DNA from: Candidatus Gastranaerophilales bacterium
GTDB taxonomy: Bacteria > Cyanobacteriota > Vampirovibrionia > Gastranaerophilales > Gastranaerophilaceae
Assembly (NCBI GenBank): GCA_944325545.1
Contig: CALVAM010000001.1
Coordinates: 1-64,000 of the forward strand
DNA length: 64,000 bases
Direction of reading: 5' to 3'
Both the position numbers and the translations under genes were made by a program. Of the stretch, positions 34,434 to 43,963 are shown in pieces. Position 1 is the stretch's first letter. Each line of letters opens with the position of its first letter. The notes beneath the pieces were generated by a model that ran no database searches, was not told where the DNA came from, and worked only from the letters and a program-made list of their open reading frames with translations.

Positions 34434-35558
34434 ATGGATAAAGTTTTTTCAGATAAAATTAATATACTTAAAGCATTAGCAATAATACTTGTTGTATCAG
34501 GGCACTTAGAATTTAAATTTTTTGACATGTTCCCGCCTTATTCTTTTCAGTTAACATTATTTTTCTTTATTTCAGGAATGCTTTTTAAAGACAAATACTT
34601 AAATAATGTAGGAGAATTTATTAAACGCAGAATAAAAAGCCTGCTTGTTTTATATTTTCTATATTCAGCTTTCTATTGCATTGTTACAATAATAATTGAT
34701 AAACTTACAGGAAAATTCTGGGGAATGGAATTAAGTTTCAAAAACTTCTTTATAACCCCTTTTCTAAACGGACATCAATTTGATCTTTCTTGTCCTATGT
34801 GGTTTGTCACTCAATTATTCATAACAATGATAACTTTTTTATTTTTACAAAGACAATTTAAGAATTTGCCTGAAAAACTTAAATTTGCAATATATACATT
34901 AATGGGATTTTCTGCAATTCCTCTATCTAAAATGTTCGCTCCTATTTTATTTTCAATAAATAACTCTAATACATTAAATACAATTAATCCGGTGGCTTTA
35001 ATAATTGTAAGAACATTGTTCTCTCTATTTTTCGTATATTTGGGACATTTATATACAACTAAAATTAATGGCAAATATAATATTTTTACTCCTAAAATTT
35101 TAGCTTGGATAATATGTATTCAAGCAATATTATGGCATTTTAACAGAGATTTTAATCCAACACATGGTATCGGTCTAAGCTATGTACTTGTTTGGGCAAG
35201 ATTTGATTCTCAAATTATTGTACCGGTACTCACAAGCATAACCGGAATTTGGTTTTCGCTATTCTTCATACATGTTACATATGACTATTTAAAAGATATT
35301 AAATTCATCAAAACAATTGGTGAAAATACATATCATATTATGGCAAATCATCTTTTTGTTATGTTTATAATAACTGCTTTTATTTTTAAAATAAATGGAA
35401 TCCCATTTGAAGAAAGAAATATGCATAATATTTATTGGATTTATAATCCGGTACAAAATACATATTTATACTTTGTACTTACCATGCTAATTTCTACATA
35501 TTCAGGTGTTATATTAAAGTATATTAAAAGCAAAATTCCTTTTATAAAAGAGTTATAA
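34434..35558 (+). CDS. Acyltransferase family 3 membrane protein
   Basis: The 374-aa protein has about ten membrane segments. The N-terminal box LKALAIILVVSGHLEF has the catalytic histidine (SGH) of the acyltransferase-3 (OafA/NodX/WecH-like) family, and FFFISGMLFKDK follows. These proteins O-acetylate surface polysaccharides or other exported sugars. The start codon lies just after a TATGATAAAAT-like promoter sequence (34410-34430), so a very short leader is likely. It converges with rsmG; the ends overlap by 17 bases. Confidence 0.85.
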   Translation: MDKVFSDKINILKALAIILVVSGHLEFKFFDMFPPYSFQLTLFFFISGMLFKDKYLNNVGEFIKRRIKSLLVLYFLYSAFYCIVTIIIDKLTGKFWGMELSFKNFFITPFLNGHQFDLSCPMWFVTQLFITMITFLFLQRQFKNLPEKLKFAIYTLMGFSAIPLSKMFAPILFSINNSNTLNTINPVALIIVRTLFSLFFVYLGHLYTTKINGKYNIFTPKILAWIICIQAILWHFNRDFNPTHGIGLSYVLVWARFDSQIIVPVLTSITGIWFSLFFIHVTYDYLKDIKFIKTIGENTYHIMANHLFVMFIITAFIFKINGIPFEERNMHNIYWIYNPVQNTYLYFVLTMLISTYSGVILKYIKSKIPFIKEL

Positions 35559-36147
35559 TTACAAGATTTCTTTTATAAACTTCATCCAAAGGAAGAGTAT
35601 ATTCAATAATTTCAGAAACTTTTGCATTATATTTTTTTAAAACATCCTGAGCATTTTCTAATTCTATTAACGCTTTTTTAGATTTGTATGCAATAAAATA
35701 CCCATTTTTTTTCAAAAGAGGAAGTGCATATTCACAAATTTTTGCTAAATCAGCTACCGCTCTGCTTGTTATAATATCAAATTTTTTATTCTTAATATTT
35801 TCAACCCTATCACATATTGTTGATAAATTATTTAATTCCAATTTTTCTTTCAAATTCTCAATAGAATTAATTTTTTTTCTAATACTATCTATTCCAACTA
35901 TTTTAAATTGAGGATATTCGATAGATATCGGAACACAAGGAAATCCTCCCCCACATCCTATATCAAGAATTTCAGCATTTATAATTTTATATTTATCAAA
36001 AAATAGTTTTATACTCAATGAATCATAAATATGTTTTTCATATAAATATTTTTCATCATTTTTTGAAATCAAATTTAGCTTATTATTTTCTTCTAAAAAA
36101 GCTTCCATATAATTCGAAAAATCTGAATTTATCCTAAATTTACTCAT
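35542..36147 (-). CDS. rsmG: 16S rRNA (guanine-N7) methyltransferase RsmG
   Basis: The 201-aa protein is RsmG (GidB), which methylates G527 of 16S rRNA using S-adenosylmethionine. The SAM-binding box ILDIGCGGGFPCVPISIEYP lies near residue 61, followed by the acidic GIDSIRKKI and the family segment ITSRAVADLAKICEYALPLLKKNG. Length is normal. It starts inside the last 8 bases of the upstream STAND/TPR gene, so the two are cotranscribed. Confidence 0.95.
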   Translation of the reverse strand: MSKFRINSDFSNYMEAFLEENNKLNLISKNDEKYLYEKHIYDSLSIKLFFDKYKIINAEILDIGCGGGFPCVPISIEYPQFKIVGIDSIRKKINSIENLKEKLELNNLSTICDRVENIKNKKFDIITSRAVADLAKICEYALPLLKKNGYFIAYKSKKALIELENAQDVLKKYNAKVSEIIEYTLPLDEVYKRNLVIITLL

Positions 36148-38407
36148 ATTTTTTCTCTACTTCCTCAAAATCAGAAGAATTCATTCTTAATTTCATATCT
36201 TTAATTCGCTGCTCTATTTTATTAATATCTATAGTATTTCCTAAATTTACTGCATACTTTCTGGCTTTTAAATATTCTTTCAAAGCTTTTTTATTCATAG
36301 ACACATTGTCATAATAATAATCTCCAAGTGCTAATGAAGATTCTACCAAATAAAAGTCTTCATTTATAAATTCTGCACATTGCTGAGCCTCTATTAAATA
36401 ATTTAAAGCATTCTTATCCTTTTTTTCTATTGCTATTTTGGCTAAATATGATGATGTATAATAAATCCCATCATAATTATTATTGTTTTTTTCAATCTCA
36501 TAAGCTTTCAAAAAACAATCCCAAGCATCAGCATAATTTTCATTATCGAAATAATAAGAACCCATGTTCGAATATGCTAAAGCTTTATACGGATTATTCA
36601 AATTTATAGAAATACATTTAACATAATATTCTAAAGCTTTTACATAATCTCCTTTGTCATCATTTGCTAATGCATACTTAAAATATAATTCTGCTAACGT
36701 ATCTTCTTGTGTATTATCATCTAAAGAAGCCAATGCCTTTTCATAATAAGAATATGCCTCATCAGGCATTTTTTTAGCTGAATATATATTTCCCAATAAA
36801 GTACAAGCTTGAACCATTAATGACTGTGGAGTATCTACTGAATAAATAACTTTTTTTATCGTATCTACTGCTCGTTCAAATTTATACATCAAAAAATACA
36901 AACTTGTTAATTCATAATATAAATAATTTAAATTTATAACCTCATTATTCTGTTTATAATAAACCTCTACAAGCTCATAATAATACTGAGCTTTAGAATA
37001 TTCTTCAATTTCTTTATATAATCTTGCTAAATCCAACCTAACTTCTACTACCGTTCTTAAATCTATACCATCAATATCTAATATTTTTAAATATTCTTCA
37101 ATTGATTCAGTATATTTTTTATCTTCTTGCAATTTTTTTGCTTTTTCCAATAAAGAAATTAAATTATTATTATCATCTCCGGTATTATGAATTTTCTCAC
37201 TACTATTCTTTAAAGAAACTTCTTCCTTTTTTTCTTCCTCTACAACAGATTCAACTTTTTTATTTTCTAATTCATAAATCCTTGCATTATGAAATTCAAT
37301 TTCCGCTCTCAAAGCTTGTCTTGAGATAAGAATTTCTCTTGACTGAATAGGTTCTTTTAATTGCTTTTCATAAATACTGATAATATATTTATGCAATTTA
37401 ATTTCAATTTTTGCAGGCATTGAAATATCTATATTTTGAAGAAAATAATCCTGCACATATATAACTTCATTAACAACAAAAATCATTAAATTTGTTTTTA
37501 AATATTCGATAGAAAAATCATCATAAAGCTCAAAAACAGCTAAGGCATTATAAGAAATTCCGTGCCTTATCAAACATAAAAACCAGAAAAAATTTCTTAT
37601 CGTTGTAGGAATAAGATTCACATAAGTCTTACCCAAATAAGCATCCCAAGAAATGCCGGACTTTGTATATTTCTCTAAAAACTCATTCAATGAAATTTTC
37701 ATAGCCTGAACTATCTTACAAGCTAAAGCCGTATAATAATAATATCCCCTTGTATACTTATAAAAGTCATTTAAGGTAGTATCAGTACATTTTATGCCAT
37801 TCGCTTCAATAAATTCTTTAAATATATCTTTTGAAAACCCTTTTAAAAAAATTTTTCTATCTACATCTTTTGCAGAGAAAGGACTTTGCAACATTGCTCT
37901 TGTTGAAAATAATAATTTCAAATTATTATTTTGATTTAATAATTCCCCAAAATAAGATGAAACTAATTTTTTATTTTCTTCTAATATATCATCAAACGAG
38001 TGCAAAATAATTATAAATGATTGATTAATAGATGAAATATATTGACTCATCTTAACATTCAATGTCGTTACCTTTGTATTAAAATTTACAATCTTTGACA
38101 TAGAATTTGATTCTATGATATTAATAAAATTTAATAAAATATCATCACATACGGTAGATTCTTTGCAGTAATATTCAAGCTTTATTACATCATTATTAAC
38201 AAAATCCATTAAATAATTAATAAATTGCCTTTTTCCGGTACCTAAAAAACCATGAATATACAATAATTTTTCATCTTTTGATAAAAAATCTACCGCCTTT
38301 ATAAGTTCTGCATAACTATTCTTTAATAAATAAGGATTAATCTTTTCAGAAGCAGGTAACTTTATATTATCAATATCAATATCTTTATTTAAGAATTCAT
38401 ATTTCAT
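36140..38407 (-). CDS. STAND-type ATPase with C-terminal TPR repeats
   Basis: The 755-aa protein has an N-terminal NTPase module: Walker A-like GFLGTGKR (53-60), where the usual Ser/Thr after Lys is Arg, and Walker B-like SFIIILHSFDDIL near 130-142. A winged-helix-like region with SFDD..STRAML (sensor) follows. Residues about 400-755 form at least eight TPR units. This is the layout of STAND signalling ATPases (MalT, Apaf-like), where repeats sense a ligand. The changed P-loop may lower or abolish ATP hydrolysis. No effector domain is visible. It is cotranscribed with rsmG. Confidence 0.8.
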   Translation of the reverse strand: MKYEFLNKDIDIDNIKLPASEKINPYLLKNSYAELIKAVDFLSKDEKLLYIHGFLGTGKRQFINYLMDFVNNDVIKLEYYCKESTVCDDILLNFINIIESNSMSKIVNFNTKVTTLNVKMSQYISSINQSFIIILHSFDDILEENKKLVSSYFGELLNQNNNLKLLFSTRAMLQSPFSAKDVDRKIFLKGFSKDIFKEFIEANGIKCTDTTLNDFYKYTRGYYYYTALACKIVQAMKISLNEFLEKYTKSGISWDAYLGKTYVNLIPTTIRNFFWFLCLIRHGISYNALAVFELYDDFSIEYLKTNLMIFVVNEVIYVQDYFLQNIDISMPAKIEIKLHKYIISIYEKQLKEPIQSREILISRQALRAEIEFHNARIYELENKKVESVVEEEKKEEVSLKNSSEKIHNTGDDNNNLISLLEKAKKLQEDKKYTESIEEYLKILDIDGIDLRTVVEVRLDLARLYKEIEEYSKAQYYYELVEVYYKQNNEVINLNYLYYELTSLYFLMYKFERAVDTIKKVIYSVDTPQSLMVQACTLLGNIYSAKKMPDEAYSYYEKALASLDDNTQEDTLAELYFKYALANDDKGDYVKALEYYVKCISINLNNPYKALAYSNMGSYYFDNENYADAWDCFLKAYEIEKNNNNYDGIYYTSSYLAKIAIEKKDKNALNYLIEAQQCAEFINEDFYLVESSLALGDYYYDNVSMNKKALKEYLKARKYAVNLGNTIDINKIEQRIKDMKLRMNSSDFEEVEKKYE

Positions 38408-38474
38408 ACAACGATTTTAAATGATTTCAAGACAATTTGCAAATATTTTGGTATAATTGAAAAAGGAGGTTATT

Positions 38475-39083
38475 ATGATATTTAAACTTATAGAAATAGG
38501 AATAGTTGGATTAATAGCATATCTTATTGGCTCAATTCCCACCGGATACTTAATCGTTAAAGCAAAAACCGGAGAAGATATTAGAACAATTGGTTCAGGT
38601 TCTACCGGTGCAACAAACGTAAAAAGAATTCTTGGGAAAAATTACTTCTTTTTAGTGATGATTCTGGATGCCCTAAAAGGTGCTTTACCTGTTATTTTAG
38701 CTAAAATATTTGCAACAGTGGGATCTACAATTGGTATCGCTCCTGTAATAGCGGCTATTGCAGTAATAATTGGACACAGCAAATCTATATTTCTCAATTT
38801 TAAAGGCGGAAAATCTGTTGCATCCGGAGTTGGTACTATTATCGCTCTTAATTGGATTGCTGGTATTATAATTGCTATTATTTGGGGAATTATTACATAT
38901 TCAACTAAATATGTTTCAGTAGGTTCAATAATAGCTCTGCTTATTTCACCTATTGTAATGTACTTGCTACACGCTCCAATAGGTTATATTGCATACTGTA
39001 TATTAGGAGCTATATATATTGTATACTTACACAGAGAAAATATTAAACGACTGATTCAAGGTTGTGAAAATAAAGTCAGATAA
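38475..39083 (+). CDS. plsY: Glycerol-3-phosphate acyltransferase PlsY
   Basis: The 202-aa membrane enzyme uses acyl-phosphate to acylate glycerol-3-phosphate, the first step of phospholipid synthesis. Five membrane segments and the family loops are clear: SIPTGYLI, GSGSTGATNVKRILGK and GHSKSIFLNFKGGKSVASGVG. The start at 38475 follows AAAGGAGGTTATT; a TTG 18 bases upstream is less likely. A perfect terminator follows at 39097. Confidence 0.96.
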   Translation: MIFKLIEIGIVGLIAYLIGSIPTGYLIVKAKTGEDIRTIGSGSTGATNVKRILGKNYFFLVMILDALKGALPVILAKIFATVGSTIGIAPVIAAIAVIIGHSKSIFLNFKGGKSVASGVGTIIALNWIAGIIIAIIWGIITYSTKYVSVGSIIALLISPIVMYLLHAPIGYIAYCILGAIYIVYLHRENIKRLIQGCENKVR

Positions 39084-39096
39084 TAATTGATTAACA

Positions 39097-39136
39097 AAAA
39101 AAGTAGGAGGTTTAAAAAAAACCTCCTACTTTTTTT
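39097..39136. terminator. Bidirectional terminator plsY / rpsP
   Basis: A perfect stem AAAAAAGTAGGAGGTTT/AAACCTCCTACTTTTTT with a 4-base loop, T-rich on both strands. It ends plsY (stop 39083) and rpsP (stop 39147). Confidence 0.92.
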
Positions 39137-39146
39137 ATAACTCAAA

Positions 39147-39527
39147 CTAAGCTTGAGCTTCTTCTGAAGCAGGAGCCTGAGCCTCTTCAGCCGCTTTTGC
39201 AGCTTCTTCTGCTGCACGAGCTTCTTCTTCAGCTTTCTTAGCTAAAGCTTTCTTTGATAATTTAACTTTTTCAGATTTTTTGTAATTTAAAGAACCATCT
39301 TCATTACAATTTGCCATTAAATATTTAACAGTATCCGTAGGTTGAGCACCTTTTTTCACCCATTCATTAGCAGATACAATATTCAACTTCATTTCTTTTG
39401 TCTTTGGATTGTAATAACCTAATTCTTCTACAGGTTTTCCTTCTCTTTTTGTTGTTGAATTAATTACAATAACTCTGTATGTTGGAGCTTTTTTTGCACC
39501 TAATCTTTTTAATCTGATTTTTAACAT
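39147..39527 (-). CDS. rpsP: 30S ribosomal protein bS16
   Basis: From ATG 39527 the protein is 126 aa; AAGGAAAAAAGAA precedes this start and [22 protein letters not shown] is the normal N-terminus, while the frame opens 33 bases earlier. The conserved core ends near residue 80. A C-terminal extension of about 40 residues is almost pure Ala, Glu and Lys ([20 protein letters not shown]). Such tails occur in some bS16 proteins and are probably surface-exposed. Confidence 0.96.
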   Translation of the reverse strand: MLKIRLKRLGAKKAPTYRVIVINSTTKREGKPVEELGYYNPKTKEMKLNIVSANEWVKKGAQPTDTVKYLMANCNEDGSLNYKKSEKVKLSKKALAKKAEEEARAAEEAAKAAEEAQAPASEEAQA

Positions 39528-39724
39528 TTCTTTTTTCCTTCTTTTATTATAGAAATACAAAATTTGACTGCTGATTTTATATTTCTCATACTACCATAAG
39601 AATATAGCCGCTTATTCTTATATCAAACAGATTCAAGAGGATATAATCTGTTCAACTATAAATAACCACAAAAACAGTTTATAATCAATAGAAAATCTTA
39701 TATATTAAGAAATTTTACTTATCT

Positions 39725-40369
39725 TTAAATATTAAAACTCTTTCTAGAGCCTTCTTCGTGGTAAACCCCTCCGCCACAAATAGTTTCAACAACTTTTAAT
39801 ACAAATTCTCTTGATGCATCAGTGTTATTTAAGAAAAATTCTCTATTAGATAAATGTCTAATCTTAAATATTGAATTTTGGGCTTTATCAGCCGGAACAA
39901 AAAGGGAAGCAACTTCTTTATCCAATAAAACTTCCATCATCTCATTTCTGGACTTTATACCTTCCATAAGCTCATTATAATTTCCGTTTATAGCCATTAT
40001 ACGACCTGAAAACATCGGTGCTGCACCTTCTCTAAACAAAGCTTGAGGCTCATAATTACACCTGGTAGTCAAACTTATTGTGTGCCACAAAATATTTATT
40101 ACAACGACACTCTTGTCCTTATCGTATTCTACATATATATTTTCCGTAGTAATACCTCTTGCAGAAAAAGATTGTTTCAAAGTATCAGCAATTGCTTTTA
40201 AATTCTCTATCATTTCTGAAAATATCTCTGTAGTATTCAAAGTCGCATGCTGATAATCCAAAAATTGCTTATACATATGACTTGAAACAAGCCCTATTCT
40301 TTCTTGGATTAGCGAGGATTTTCGAAAAGATGTTTCCATGTTATTAAAATTTTCGTAGCCTTTACTCAA
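39725..40369 (-). CDS. Uncharacterised 214-aa protein
   Basis: I do not recognise this protein. It is soluble and without signal peptide or metal motif. An N-terminal helical half (1-75) precedes a mixed alpha/beta half with the strands NIYVEYDKDKSVVVINILWHTISL, which resembles small PAS- or TPR-chaperone-like sheets but matches nothing I can name. Two cysteines lie at about residues 109 and 197. GGAGGCTTTATAAG precedes the ATG. It is monocistronic, lying between rpsP and a tiny plus-strand ORF. Confidence 0.75.
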   Translation of the reverse strand: MSKGYENFNNMETSFRKSSLIQERIGLVSSHMYKQFLDYQHATLNTTEIFSEMIENLKAIADTLKQSFSARGITTENIYVEYDKDKSVVVINILWHTISLTTRCNYEPQALFREGAAPMFSGRIMAINGNYNELMEGIKSRNEMMEVLLDKEVASLFVPADKAQNSIFKIRHLSNREFFLNNTDASREFVLKVVETICGGGVYHEEGSRKSFNI

Positions 40370-40514
40370 ACTTATAAAGCCTCCTTATATAATTGTACAC
40401 GCAAAATGATAACTATGTAAACATGATTTGTTAATTTTTGTAAAATTTTTATAATTTTTTGTTATAAATCATTAAAAATGTGGAATGTGAACTATATAGG
40501 AAAGGAGTATAAAA

Positions 40515-40601
40515 ATGGAAATTTTAAATTTAATTTTATTTGGATGTGTTTTTTATATTGCTTTAATTGGAATTCCAACTCTTTGTGAAAAAAAACATTA
40601 A
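40515..40601 (+). CDS. Small membrane protein, 28 aa
   Basis: AAAGGAGTATAAAA directly precedes an ATG that opens a 28-residue frame (MEILNLILFGCVFYIALIG... ending LCEKKH). The product is a single hydrophobic helix with a basic tail, typical of bacterial small membrane proteins. The strong ribosome site and the TATATA box upstream (near 40490) support it. It overlaps the stop of the convergent 1096-aa gene by 4 bases. Function is unknown. Confidence 0.45.
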   Translation: MEILNLILFGCVFYIALIGIPTLCEKKH

Positions 40602-43600
40602 TTAACCAAACGAGATAATTTATCTCCTGACGTCACTCTTTGAAGTTTTTGTTCTTCAGATTCTACATTAAGAGATTTAATTCCTTGCTTTTTTATTACA
40701 TCTATAAAAAGTTTTTCTACAAGAACATAAAAAACTTTGGCTTGGTTATTGTAGTTTTGTAATTGTGCCAAAGTATCATTGACTAAAAGTAACGCTTCTT
40801 CTTTTTTATTATCTTTTATTTTTAACAATGAACATAAATATTTTGTAAGAATATTTATATTAAATATTGCACAACTTTGAGAAATTTTTAAAATATCATC
40901 ATAAATGGCTTGTGCCTTTTGTATTATCCCGATATTTGCATAAGAATATGCTATCAATAAATCACAAAACAATTCCAGTTGTTTTTGATTTATATTTGAT
41001 GCTAAAAGTTTAGCTTGATAGACATTTTGAGCAAAAGTTTTATAGTCATCTTTATGTTCACTAAATTCTTGTAACAACAAATACACAATTTTAGCAAAAG
41101 AAGAAGAATTTTCTATATTTGTAGGAACATAATCTTTCCCATCCAAATAATCCCTTATTGTAAGGATAGCATCTTTATCCTCCAATTCATCACCCAAAGC
41201 ATTTTTCACAGCCTCAAAGAAATCTTCCAAGTCATTTTGCATAAGTAAAACTTTTGCCAAACCTACTAATCTAAAAGTTTCAAATAAATGCTCCATAAAT
41301 AAATTTATTGAAAAACTCTTAGGTTTTATCTTATCAAGTATTTCAGGTTGCAAAACTTTCAAAATACCATTCGCAACTTCTACACACTGAATATAATCAC
41401 CTATATTATACAAAATCTCAATATTAACCAAAGATAATAAGAAAAATTTTACATTTAAAACCCCATCCACCAGTAAAACAGGATTTTCCATTCTTGTATA
41501 TATATTATGTAATAAAGTTAAGGCATCTGTATAATTTGAAGAAATTAAAGCTCCTTGAAGCATTAGATTAGATAATTTGGCTATTTTTTCATCATCGTTC
41601 TTTTCAAAAGCATCAACTAAAAGTATATTTTCTATAGAATAAATTTTTGAAGGAGAATAATTATATAAATTCAATAAAATATTTTCATATACTTCCTTCT
41701 TATTCTCTTCTAATTCTTCTTTTGTAATATTTGATTTTATATTGTCTATTAAAGATAAAAAGCCTAAACAATTTTTTAAATACGCATCAAAATCCCCGAC
41801 TGCCATAGAAAATTTTGAATTTTTCCATAAAATTAAATACTCTTCCTTAAAAAATTCTAATTTTCCTAATATTAACAAAGTAATTGTATCATCCAACTTA
41901 GAACCAATTTTTGCTAAAATATTTTTACAAATAAAAACTTCAGCCTCTCGTTTCAGAGAAAGTTCTAATGCAGATTTCACAATATGATAATCATTTAAAT
42001 ATACTATACCATTTCTTTCATATACAAAATCCAAATTTTCCAATAAAGAAATATTCTTTTTTAAATCTTTTACCCCCAAAGCTTCCAATGTAAGAAAATC
42101 AATTCTTTCGCCCAAATAATAAAAATAGGCTAATATCATAGAAGCGTCCTGATTTTTTGAAAGATTTCTTAATCTAGCCTTAATAAGTTCTGATAATTTA
42201 TTAGGTAAAATCAAAGATAAGTTATCTTTAACCAATAAACGATTTTCAAAACTTACTAAAACCCCTTTTTCCATAAGATACTTGATGGCATTATTAAAAT
42301 ATAACAAAGAACCATTAAAATTCTCAACAATTTTTTCATAATAAAAAGACTGAATAAAATCACTGGCTTCTTCTTTTATATTAGATAAAATCGAATCCAA
42401 ATCTGTCTTTTCTAGTATATATTCTGAATACAATTCAGTTCTCAATAAATTTTTAATTTTATAATGAACAGGATATTCCAAAGACGTAATAAAAACAAAA
42501 TCAGGTACTATATTTTTATATTTATCAAAATATAATTCTAGAGTTTGTATTGTAGTATCATCTAAATATTGAAAATCTTCAATTATAATTACATAATTTT
42601 TCAAAACAGATAGAAAATTTGAAAAATCTTCCATATAAGCAAACCTTGCATCTTCCGGAGTTGAAGCTTTTCTTGATTTTCCATTTAACAATTCCTCTAT
42701 TGCATTAAAAGTTTTCAATTTAGATTTTTGCTGTATTGAAGAATTACAAAAAGGGAACTCATTAAAATCCTTAAATAATTTATCAAAAACCCCCCAAGGT
42801 TTAAAATTCAATTCTTCTGAACAAACAACTCTCAAAACCTTTTTATTTTTATTTTCAAAATACTTTACCAATTCCAAAGTTGAAATTCTGTTATCAAAAT
42901 CAGCCCTTATTGAAGTTATCTTGTTATCGTCTAATTTGTCAAATAAAAAAGTTGTATTGGTTTTATAAAACTTAGACTTCGCATTAATATCAAAAACCTT
43001 AAAAGAATAAATGTCATCTTTTTTTATCTGAACATTTTTATTAATTACAGAATTTTTCACATCATTAACAAAATTTTCTTGTTTAAGTTCATCCGGAGGT
43101 AAAACATAATTCTCTAATAAAATTTCATAATATGAAATATTTTTACCATTGCTTTCAACTGTATATAAAGAATCTGTTTTATAATCCTTACTTACGCAAT
43201 CATAAGAAAATTGATCAAGAACAATCTGTATTCCCTTAAGATACTTTTTATCTTGTTTTTTAGTATTCAAAAGTTTTATATCATTCTGTAAGCTGGGTAA
43301 TATCAACAAATCAACAGCATTCTTTTTTATTATTGAAATATTCAATTTTAAAGAAGTTCCTAATTCATCAACAATTTTCTGATTTATAAGAGAAAAAGAA
43401 TTAACTATTTTTAGAGCAAATCTCACGGCTTTATTAACAGAAGTCGGAAAAGATAAATCCTTGTTATAATTAACTACAAAAATATCATTGTATCTAATTA
43501 TAGTTGCATCTATATCCTTAAATTGAGACGTTAAAATATTATTTAATTTATAATAAAACTTTGAAAATAATTCTTGTGAAGCAAGAATTTTTCTAATATT

Positions 43601-43888
43601 TTTAAGGGCTTCAAATTTTATTACAATTGATGCAAATTCATCTAATTCACATTCTTGCAATGCAAGACTTGTTTTTATTGAAAAACCGCACTTACATTTG
43701 TCTTGAGAAGTCGAAACAGTCTTACCACATTTAGAACATTTTGTCAGAATAATGTATCCACATTCCTCACAAACAGAAGATTGATTAACACTTCCACAAT
43801 TTGGGCACTTTAATGATATAACTTTTTTACAAAACGGACATTCCGTAGACTTATTCGGAATTTCTCTTTTACACTTTGGACATTTCAT
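40598..43888 (-). CDS. Zinc-ribbon STAND-like regulator with degenerate ATPase, 1096 aa
   Basis: Residues 1-70 hold three zinc ribbons (C3/C6/C17/C20, C28/C31/C40/C43, C51/C54/C65/C67). Residues about 75-240 look like a worn class III cyclase-like domain without its metal aspartates. Residues about 310-620 align by pattern with a STAND/AAA ATPase. Walker B VIIIEDFQYLDD is at 433-444, but the P-loop position near 326-334 reads SIRADFDNR and lacks GK(S/T). The remainder is a helical TPR-like solenoid. Proteins of the order zinc ribbon-cyclase-ATPase-TPR are known regulators in cyanobacteria and other bacteria; here both catalytic sites seem lost. It is divergent from the ZorA/B-like genes with 75 bases between the coding starts. 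Confidence 0.7.
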   Translation of the reverse strand: MKCPKCKREIPNKSTECPFCKKVISLKCPNCGSVNQSSVCEECGYIILTKCSKCGKTVSTSQDKCKCGFSIKTSLALQECELDEFASIVIKFEALKNIRKILASQELFSKFYYKLNNILTSQFKDIDATIIRYNDIFVVNYNKDLSFPTSVNKAVRFALKIVNSFSLINQKIVDELGTSLKLNISIIKKNAVDLLILPSLQNDIKLLNTKKQDKKYLKGIQIVLDQFSYDCVSKDYKTDSLYTVESNGKNISYYEILLENYVLPPDELKQENFVNDVKNSVINKNVQIKKDDIYSFKVFDINAKSKFYKTNTTFLFDKLDDNKITSIRADFDNRISTLELVKYFENKNKKVLRVVCSEELNFKPWGVFDKLFKDFNEFPFCNSSIQQKSKLKTFNAIEELLNGKSRKASTPEDARFAYMEDFSNFLSVLKNYVIIIEDFQYLDDTTIQTLELYFDKYKNIVPDFVFITSLEYPVHYKIKNLLRTELYSEYILEKTDLDSILSNIKEEASDFIQSFYYEKIVENFNGSLLYFNNAIKYLMEKGVLVSFENRLLVKDNLSLILPNKLSELIKARLRNLSKNQDASMILAYFYYLGERIDFLTLEALGVKDLKKNISLLENLDFVYERNGIVYLNDYHIVKSALELSLKREAEVFICKNILAKIGSKLDDTITLLILGKLEFFKEEYLILWKNSKFSMAVGDFDAYLKNCLGFLSLIDNIKSNITKEELEENKKEVYENILLNLYNYSPSKIYSIENILLVDAFEKNDDEKIAKLSNLMLQGALISSNYTDALTLLHNIYTRMENPVLLVDGVLNVKFFLLSLVNIEILYNIGDYIQCVEVANGILKVLQPEILDKIKPKSFSINLFMEHLFETFRLVGLAKVLLMQNDLEDFFEAVKNALGDELEDKDAILTIRDYLDGKDYVPTNIENSSSFAKIVYLLLQEFSEHKDDYKTFAQNVYQAKLLASNINQKQLELFCDLLIAYSYANIGIIQKAQAIYDDILKISQSCAIFNINILTKYLCSLLKIKDNKKEEALLLVNDTLAQLQNYNNQAKVFYVLVEKLFIDVIKKQGIKSLNVESEEQKLQRVTSGDKLSRLVN

Positions 43889-43963
43889 AGTTTTGATTAT
43901 AGCCTAAAGTTTGTATTTATGCTATACTTAAGGAAATGTAATTTTAAAATGGAAGAGAAATCT

